Shown here in pieces: positions 58,700 to 64,000 of a DNA stretch of 64,000 bases. The stretch spans positions 3,596,001-3,660,000 of the forward strand of contig NZ_CP011663.1 of the NCBI RefSeq assembly GCF_001020205.1, in the 5' to 3' direction. Source of the stretch: Clostridium sporogenes. GTDB lineage: Bacteria; Bacillota; Clostridia; Clostridiales; Clostridiaceae. The stretch's first letter is position 1. Each line of letters opens with the position of its first letter. Both the position numbers and the translations under genes were made by a program. The notes beneath the pieces are model-generated. The model had not been told where the DNA came from and searched no databases. It worked only from the letters and a program-made list of their open reading frames with translations.

Positions 58700-59284
58700 T
58701 TATTTCTTTTTATCAATAACTTCATCAATTAAACCATATTCTTTAGCTTCTTCTGCACTTAAAAAATGATCTCTTTCTGTGTCAAGCTCTACTTGTTCTA
58801 ATGGGTTTCCTGTTCTATCACTTAGTATAGTATTTAATTTTTTCTTCATTTTTAGAATTCTTTCAGCATGTATTCCTATATCTGTTGCTTGACCTCTAAA
58901 TCCACCTAGTGGTTGATGTATCATAACTTCACTATTAGGCAATGCATATCTTTTTCCCTTTGCACCAGCTGCAAGTAAAAATGCGCCCATAGATGCTGCC
59001 ATTCCTACACATATAGTAGAAACATCTGGTTTTATATATTGCATTGTATCATATATTGCCATTCCAGAAGTTATAGAGCCTCCTGGACTATTAATATATA
59101 GATATATATCTTTATCTGGATCCTCTGCTTCTAAAAATAATAGCTGTGCCACTATTAAACTAGCGGTTGTGTCGTTAACCTCTTCACTTAACATTATTAT
59201 TCTGTCCTTCAACAACCTAGAATAAATATCGTAAGATCTTTCCCCTCTATTAGTTTGTTCTACAACTACAGGTACTAAACTCAT
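58700..59284 (-). CDS. clpP: ATP-dependent Clp protease proteolytic subunit ClpP
   Basis: ClpP is the serine peptidase barrel of ClpXP. The 194-residue protein has catalytic Ser in GMAASMGAFLLAAG near residue 98 and His in VMIHQPLGG near 123. The Asp lies in TERDHFLSAEEA near 172. The N-terminal VPVVVEQTNRGERSYDIYSRLL is the usual processing and axial-loop region. A GGAGGAGA ribosome site precedes the ATG. It follows tig after 124 bases that contain a hairpin, and leads into clpX. Confidence 0.97.
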   Translation of the reverse strand: MSLVPVVVEQTNRGERSYDIYSRLLKDRIIMLSEEVNDTTASLIVAQLLFLEAEDPDKDIYLYINSPGGSITSGMAIYDTMQYIKPDVSTICVGMAASMGAFLLAAGAKGKRYALPNSEVMIHQPLGGFRGQATDIGIHAERILKMKKKLNTILSDRTGNPLEQVELDTERDHFLSAEEAKEYGLIDEVIDKKK

Positions 59285-59352
59285 ATATATCTCCTCCTTT
59301 ATAAAAATAAGATACTAATGATACCTATGTGATATTTATAATTATTAAAACT

Positions 59353-59382
59353 TAGTTGCCAGAAAATATATCCTGGCAACTA
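59353..59382 (-). terminator. 10-bp hairpin between tig and clpP
   Basis: TAGTTGCCAG at 59353-59362 pairs perfectly with CTGGCAACTA at 59373-59382, with AGTTTTAA following on the minus strand. It may be a partial terminator of tig. Confidence 0.6.
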
Positions 59383-59408
59383 TATTATTATCTATCATTA
59401 TAAATGAA

Positions 59409-60701
59409 CTAAGCTATTTCTTTGCTATTTTCTACTAATAAATCTAAAACTTTTCCATTAACTATATCAATTTCTAAGTATGCTTTTTGAGCGTTTACTA
59501 TTAATTCAGCAGTTTTTTCTACATCCTTTTGACCATATTGTTTAGCTACTTCCATAGCTTTTTCTTTTAATTCTTCTTCTGTAGCTTTTATATCTTCTAC
59601 TTTAGCAATTTCTTGCATTATTAAATCTGTTTTAACTCTTTTTTCAGCTGTTTCTTTCATATATTCTTTTACTTTTTCTTCTGAGCTATTTGTAAATTCA
59701 TAATATGATTTAAGGTCTAGACCTTGATATTTTAATCTCATTTCTAAATCTCTTACCATATTATCTATTTCTTTTTCAATCATAACTTTTGGTATTTCTA
59801 TTTCAGCATTTGCCGCAACTGCTTCAACTACTGCTTCTTCATATTCTGCTTTAGCTTTATCAGATAGTTCTTTTTTCATTCTATCCTTTATATCTGATTT
59901 TAATTCCTCTAATGTATCAAATTCTGAAACTTCTTTTGCAAATTCATCATCTAATGCTGGAAGTTCTTTAACCTTTATATCTTTAATTGTTACTTCAAAA
60001 GTAGCTGGTTTCCCGTTTAAATCTTCTCTACCATATTCTTCTGGGAAACTTACATTTACTTTTTTTGATTCATCTTTTTTAAGACCTACTAATTGATCTT
60101 CAAAATCTCCTATGAAAGTGCCTGAACCTATTTCTAATTCATAGTCCTTAGCTTCCCCACCTTCAAAAGCTTCTCCGTCTACATATCCTTTAAAATCAAT
60201 TATTGCTATGTTTCCTTTTTCAATTTCTCCTTCTTCTTTTAGAGATACTCTTGCATTTTTTTCTTGCATAGATTTTAATTCATTTTCTACAGCTTCATCT
60301 TCTACTTCATATGAAACTTTTTTAACCTCTACACCCTTATATTCCCCTAGTTTAACTTCAGGAACAGTTGTAACTTCTGCTGTATATATGAAATCTTTTC
60401 CTTCTCCTATTTGAACTACATCTATTTGAGGATAATCTACTGGTTTTATGTTATTTTCTTCTATAGCTTTAGGATATGTATCTTCACAACAGAAATTTAT
60501 AGCATCTTCAAATAAAACACCTTCTCCATAGTACTTTTTTATTATATTTAAAGGTGCTTTACCTTTTCTAAATCCTGGCACATTAAATCTTTTAGCATTC
60601 TTTTTAAATGATTTTTTAACAGCTTCATTGAATTTTTCACTATCAACTGTTATTTCTAATTTTACAACATTCTTTTCTATATTTTCCACTTTAACGTTCA
60701 T
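59409..60701 (-). CDS. tig: Trigger factor (ribosome-associated chaperone and prolyl isomerase)
   Basis: This 430-residue trigger factor binds at the ribosome exit tunnel. The N-terminal domain has the ribosome-binding signature FNVPGFRKGKAPLNII near residues 40-55. The FKBP-type isomerase domain (about 150-245; GNIAIIDFKGYVDGEAFEGG) and C-terminal helical arms follow. The start at 60701 (MNVKVENIEK) follows GGGAGGAAG; the longer frame from 60719 would include the ribosome site. It heads the tig-clpP-clpX block. Confidence 0.96.
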   Translation of the reverse strand: MNVKVENIEKNVVKLEITVDSEKFNEAVKKSFKKNAKRFNVPGFRKGKAPLNIIKKYYGEGVLFEDAINFCCEDTYPKAIEENNIKPVDYPQIDVVQIGEGKDFIYTAEVTTVPEVKLGEYKGVEVKKVSYEVEDEAVENELKSMQEKNARVSLKEEGEIEKGNIAIIDFKGYVDGEAFEGGEAKDYELEIGSGTFIGDFEDQLVGLKKDESKKVNVSFPEEYGREDLNGKPATFEVTIKDIKVKELPALDDEFAKEVSEFDTLEELKSDIKDRMKKELSDKAKAEYEEAVVEAVAANAEIEIPKVMIEKEIDNMVRDLEMRLKYQGLDLKSYYEFTNSSEEKVKEYMKETAEKRVKTDLIMQEIAKVEDIKATEEELKEKAMEVAKQYGQKDVEKTAELIVNAQKAYLEIDIVNGKVLDLLVENSKEIA

Positions 60702-60878
60702 TATACTTCTTCCTCCCAATTCCTTGTTATATGCTCATTTTAACTATATCATTATATCATATATTTAGAACTATTAACATAGATTACACTAACATAAAAT
60801 AAAATAGCTTATAGTTACCTAAATTACACTTTATTAACTATTATATATCATATTCCATATTGTTTACAATATTTTTCA

Positions 60879-61664
60879 TCATAATAAAATATTTTGAAGA
60901 AAATCTTTTGAATCCATTATTTCTGAATATGAAGAATAATTATCATTATAAACTTCTATGGTATAAACATTATTATACCCCATTTCCTTTAATTTACAAC
61001 ATATTTTTTTTAAATTTATATTCCCTTTTCCAGGTAGAAGACAAATATTATTCTCATCTCTATCATTTATATGAACATTAACTATTTTATTTCCCATTAC
61101 ATTTATGTATTCCATAGGATCTTTACCTATTTTTAAAGCTTGTTTAATATCCAATGTATAATGTAAATTGGTGCTACACTTTTCATTTAATGTGTTTAAA
61201 AAATTTATATTTGAAGACATACACCAAGCTACATTTTCTTGAGCTAATTTTATTCCCTCTTCATTAGCAATATAATTTAATTCATTATAAACATCTATAA
61301 TATAATCCATATTTAGATCTAATAAATTACTTCTTCTCATACCATGAAATGTATAACAATTTGCTTTTAATAAGCTACCTGCTCTACATACTTTTTTAAA
61401 TATCTTAAGCATATCTCTTTGCCTTCTTTTATATGAGTCAAATAAATATGGTTCAAAAGCACTTGAAAATGCATGAATAGAATTTATTAAAAAACTATTT
61501 TTTTTCTTTTGTTCCTGTAAAACTTCTATAAACTCTTCATTATACTCACTATAAGTATTTAAAAAAATTTCCCCAACGTTAAATCCTAAACTTTTCATAA
61601 CTGATATACTTTCTTCTATTGGTACTTTAGGATACAAACAAGCAGAAGACATTCCTATTTCCAT
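60879..61664 (-). CDS. Sugar phosphate isomerase/epimerase-like TIM-barrel protein
   Basis: This 261-residue protein belongs to the xylose-isomerase-like TIM-barrel superfamily, which includes sugar epimerases and endonuclease IV relatives. Conserved metal-site strands are visible: NCYTFHGM near residues 100-107, IKLAQENVAW near 133-142, LHYTLDIKQAL near 167-177, VNVHINDRD near 196-204 and YTIEVYND near 236-243. No signal peptide is seen. A GGAGGTAA ribosome site precedes the ATG. The specific substrate is unknown. Confidence 0.82.
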   Translation of the reverse strand: MEIGMSSACLYPKVPIEESISVMKSLGFNVGEIFLNTYSEYNEEFIEVLQEQKKKNSFLINSIHAFSSAFEPYLFDSYKRRQRDMLKIFKKVCRAGSLLKANCYTFHGMRRSNLLDLNMDYIIDVYNELNYIANEEGIKLAQENVAWCMSSNINFLNTLNEKCSTNLHYTLDIKQALKIGKDPMEYINVMGNKIVNVHINDRDENNICLLPGKGNINLKKICCKLKEMGYNNVYTIEVYNDNYSSYSEIMDSKDFLQNILL

Positions 61665-61685
61665 ATTTACCTCCTTAAATAAAGC

Positions 61686-61712
61686 AAGAGTGTATATATT
61701 TCATACACTCTT
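61686..61712 (-). terminator. Terminator-like hairpin after the membrane-anchored protein gene
   Basis: AAGAGTGTAT at 61686-61695 pairs with ATACACTCTT at 61703-61712. On the minus strand it lies 57 bases after the stop of the upstream gene. The T-run is weak. Confidence 0.5.
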
Positions 61713-61768
61713 AAAAATTTTATATTTTAATTGCTACTTATTAACTTTTATATTTAATATTTTTTAAT

Positions 61769-62581
61769 TTACTGAGCTATACTTCCATCTGCTTTTAAAA
61801 ATAAAGTTTTGCCATCTGCAATTACTGTAAGACCTTTTTCTGTTAATTTATCAAACTTAATGTCTTCTCCTGATATATTTTCATTATATAAATGAGTTTT
61901 ATTTTTTATATTATACATCCATACATATTTAGTGGTTTTATTAAACCATGGCAGTTGAGAAACATAGGCTATATTATCATTATCTATGAACTTAGGTAAA
62001 ACTCCCCATAAATAATCTTGTTTTGACGCTAATATAGCATCCTTTTGAAAAGTTGTTCCAGATGTTGATGTATACTGCTTATTTGTTATATCTTGCTTTT
62101 CACCATTTAAATTTACTAAATAAATATTTTGAGTTTTAGGATTTGTTACAACTATTGAATTTTTTGAAGGATTTATATCATATAATAAATTATTTTTATT
62201 TAGATCTATAGATTTAATAGTCTTATTTTTATTACTATCTTCTATATATATCAACTTTATTTTTATATTGCCTTCTAATTGAACTTCTATATTATTATCT
62301 TTAGGAACTTCACTTTCTTTTTTTACTGTGGCTGCATTTTTATTTTGATTTTCTTTTTTATTTTCCTTTTGTTCTTGTTGTTTATTTTTTTGTTCTTCTT
62401 CAGCCTTAGTTTCTTCTTTTATTTGATTTAAACTATTTTTTATTTTTTTACCAATACCATTATTAGTGAATATTATTCCTAAAAAAATTACTATTATAAC
62501 TATAACTGAAAAAAATGTCCTTCTTTTTCTCTTTTTCATTCTATTTTCATAATCTTTGCTAAAAATACTTGGTTTTGCCAC
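61769..62581 (-). CDS. Membrane-anchored protein with Gln/Lys/Glu-rich linker, unknown function
   Basis: This 270-residue protein has a short basic cytoplasmic start, one membrane helix (about residues 23-42), and a long charged linker (about 50-95; QKNKQQEQKENKKENQNKN). The extracellular beta-rich domain follows, with short strands such as KNSIVVTNPKTQNIYLVNL and DNDNIAYVSQLPWF that look like blades of a partial propeller. No enzymatic motif is recognised. A GGAGGAAT ribosome site precedes the ATG. It has its own transcription unit next to the pyr genes. Confidence 0.65.
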   Translation of the reverse strand: MAKPSIFSKDYENRMKKRKRRTFFSVIVIIVIFLGIIFTNNGIGKKIKNSLNQIKEETKAEEEQKNKQQEQKENKKENQNKNAATVKKESEVPKDNNIEVQLEGNIKIKLIYIEDSNKNKTIKSIDLNKNNLLYDINPSKNSIVVTNPKTQNIYLVNLNGEKQDITNKQYTSTSGTTFQKDAILASKQDYLWGVLPKFIDNDNIAYVSQLPWFNKTTKYVWMYNIKNKTHLYNENISGEDIKFDKLTEKGLTVIADGKTLFLKADGSIAQ

Positions 62582-62754
62582 AATAATTCCTCCTATATAT
62601 AATACCTATCTATACTAAAATAAATAAAATGTATCAATTATTATAATATATAATTAACACTATTATAACTCAAAACAATAAAAATTAATAACCATTTTCA
62701 TAATTATTAAAGTAAAATTAAGTTTTTGTTTAATATTTGTTAAAACTAAAAAAA

Positions 62755-62783
62755 TGTCTCAAAATTAAATCTATTTTGAGACA
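62755..62783 (-). terminator. Intrinsic terminator of the pyr operon
   Basis: TGTCTCAAAAT at 62755-62765 pairs with ATTTTGAGACA at 62773-62783, with a T-run following on the minus strand. It lies 17 bases after the pyrE stop. Confidence 0.85.
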
Positions 62784-62799
62784 CTCCTTATTTTTAAAT

Positions 62800-63375
62800 T
62801 TATTTTTGTTCTCTACTACCTGGTTTTACAAAAGGTATATTTTTTTTACATAACTCACAGTTATCTTTTTCATAAGTTTCTATTTCTAATTTACAAGCAC
62901 TATATATTTGATAGTTTGTTTTTATACCTTCCGCTCTTCTATCAACTATACATGCTATACCTACTACTTCTCCACCCATTTCTTCTATAACTTTAGCTAC
63001 TTCTAAAGAAGATTTACCTGTAGTTATTACATCCTCTGATATTATAACTTTATCTCCTTTTTTTATTTCAAATCCTCTTCGTATACACATGATTCCATCT
63101 TTTCTTTCTGCAAATATGCCTGGTCTATTAGTTTGCCTTGCTAATTCATAGGATACTATTACACCACCCATAGCTGGTCCTACTATTATATTAAAGTCTA
63201 CATTTTTAAGCTTCTGTGCTATTACACTAATAACTTTTTCTGCTTTTTGTGGATATTGAAGTAGTTTCGCACATTGACAATATCTATTACTATGTCTTCC
63301 AGATGATAGTAAGAAATGACCTTCTAATAATGCATTTGATTCTTTTAATATATCTATAACATTTATATTACTCAT
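62800..63375 (-). CDS. pyrE: Orotate phosphoribosyltransferase
   Basis: PyrE joins orotate and PRPP to give OMP in pyrimidine synthesis. The 191-residue protein has the PRPP motif VIISEDVITTGKSSLEV near residues 110-126, the lysine-containing KDGIMCIRRGFEIKKGD, and the N-terminal FLLSSGRHSNRYCQCAKLL. A C-terminal cysteine cluster (CELCKK, from a tail of about 15 residues) is a small peculiarity shared by some anaerobes. AAGGAGA precedes the ATG. It follows pyrD by 33 bases. Confidence 0.95.
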   Translation of the reverse strand: MSNINVIDILKESNALLEGHFLLSSGRHSNRYCQCAKLLQYPQKAEKVISVIAQKLKNVDFNIIVGPAMGGVIVSYELARQTNRPGIFAERKDGIMCIRRGFEIKKGDKVIISEDVITTGKSSLEVAKVIEEMGGEVVGIACIVDRRAEGIKTNYQIYSACKLEIETYEKDNCELCKKNIPFVKPGSREQK

Positions 63376-63408
63376 TTATATCTTCTCCTTATACTCACAA
63401 AATTTATT

Positions 63409-64000
63409 TTAAATAATTCCCCTTATTTCTTCTAAAGTTTGAATACCTTCTTCTTTCATATAATTTTCTAAGTCTTCTATTATATCTAAGGCTGAATATG
63501 GATTCATAAAATTAGCTGTTCCTATTTGTACTGCAGTAGCCCCTGCCATAATAAACTCTATTACATCTTTATAATTACATATTCCTCCTATACCTATAAC
63601 TGGTATTTTTACCTGCTTACATACTTCATATACCATTCTTAATGCTATAGGTTTAATACATGGGCCTGATAAACCTGCAGTTACATTTTCAAATACAGAT
63701 GTTTTTCTTTTTATATCTATAGCCATAGCTTTAAATGTATTTACCAATGAAATTGCATTTGCTCCTGCTTTCTCACATTTTATAGCCATATCTACTATAT
63801 CTTCTGCATTAGGAGATAACTTTACTATAAGTGGCTTTTGGCATATTTCTTTAACTTTTTTTACTACTTCATAAGCTATTTCTGACTTTATTCCAAAAGC
63901 CATGCCTCCATGCTTTACATTTGGACAGGATATATTTAGTTCTATAATATCTACATCTGTTTTATTTAATTTTTCTATGACTTCAATATAATCTTCTATA
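63409..64000 (-). CDS. pyrD: Dihydroorotate dehydrogenase, catalytic subunit (N-terminus outside window)
   Basis: The frame is open to the right edge, so about 197 C-terminal residues are seen. The segment ELNISCPNVKHGG contains the catalytic cysteine of class 1B enzymes. Further motifs are PLIVKLSPNAEDI (FMN-contacting lysine), NTFKAMAIDI, GLSGPCIKPIALRMVYEV, and the FMN-phosphate loop PVIGIGGI with GATAVQIGTA. In class 1B the partner PyrK supplies electrons from NADH; its gene would lie further right. An internal methionine at 63903 is not the start, because the SCPN motif lies before it. Confidence 0.94.
   Translation of the reverse strand, partial: IEDYIEVIEKLNKTDVDIIELNISCPNVKHGGMAFGIKSEIAYEVVKKVKEICQKPLIVKLSPNAEDIVDMAIKCEKAGANAISLVNTFKAMAIDIKRKTSVFENVTAGLSGPCIKPIALRMVYEVCKQVKIPVIGIGGICNYKDVIEFIMAGATAVQIGTANFMNPYSALDIIEDLENYMKEEGIQTLEEIRGII

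Noticed and set aside
63409..63903. Short dihydroorotate dehydrogenase starting at 63903
   Set aside because: The catalytic SCPN motif and further in-frame sequence lie upstream, so the gene simply runs off the window edge.
1..64000. Prophage, insertion sequence, CRISPR array, tRNA or rRNA genes
   Set aside because: No transposase, phage structural gene, regularly spaced repeat or recognisable tRNA/rRNA sequence was seen; the palindromes at 31.6 and 40.5 kb carry no coding capacity.

Overview
The window looks like chromosome of a low-GC, spore-forming, amino-acid-fermenting Clostridium of the C. botulinum / C. sporogenes / C. tetani kind. The evidence is very high AT content, a butyrate operon, pyruvate formate-lyase, Stickland-type proline-generating enzymes, a forespore-type LonB, a reverse rubrerythrin and PerR, and spore-type small proteins. 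No rRNA, tRNA, phage, insertion sequence or CRISPR array was seen. Most genes lie on the minus strand. Species assignment is inference.

Layout. 1-2.1 kb: recX (cut by the window edge) and an M16 peptidase. 2.3-4.2 kb (+): a preQ1 riboswitch with queT, a flavin reductase and an L,D-transpeptidase. 4.3-10.4 kb (-): a trans-4-hydroxyproline module (XRE-cupin regulator, hypE, hypD, proC) followed by ppnP and a TSUP permease. 11-15.2 kb (-): a RavA/ViaA-like ATPase-VWA pair with a zinc-ribbon protein and a ligase-tail/BRCT protein. 15.8-18 kb (+): tandem ornithine-cyclodeaminase-family genes. 18.2-21.6 kb: a ferredoxin and a three-gene 2-hydroxyacyl-CoA-dehydratase-like system. 21.7-29.7 kb (-): a sigma-54 activator, then crt-hbd-thl-bcd-etfB-etfA. 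30-36 kb (-): repair, RNA and envelope genes plus a purine permease. 36.5-40 kb: GDPD, a chemoreceptor and reverse rubrerythrin. 40.6-44.3 kb (-): pflB-pflA behind a duplicated regulatory region with a ZTP riboswitch. 44-50 kb: L25/Ctc, perR, a solute-binding lipoprotein, a WYL regulator. 50.4-51.6 kb (-): small Cys- or Asn-rich, spore-like proteins. 51.8-60.7 kb (-): CPBP, engB, lon, lonB, clpX, clpP, tig. 60.9-64 kb (-): a TIM-barrel protein, a membrane-anchored protein, pyrE and pyrD (cut).

How it fits together. HypD/HypE/ProC and the two ornithine-cyclodeaminase-like proteins would both supply proline, the classic Stickland electron acceptor. The butyrate operon regenerates NAD(P)+ and drives ETF/Bcd chemistry. 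PFL supplies acetyl-CoA and formate; its leader carries a ZTP riboswitch and a PurR-box-like site, tying formate (one-carbon) supply to purine status. A purine permease in the window carries a similar box. lon-lonB-clpXP-tig form a protein-quality block.

Most unusual items: the RavA/ViaA-like operon carrying a DNA-ligase tail without a ligase; a tandem duplication of the pflB control region that leaves a 17-codon pflB-like upstream ORF; a candidate C-rich small RNA at 49.1 kb; the Cys-rich small-protein cluster; and a metallophosphoesterase that keeps its first metal motif only if translation starts at AUU.
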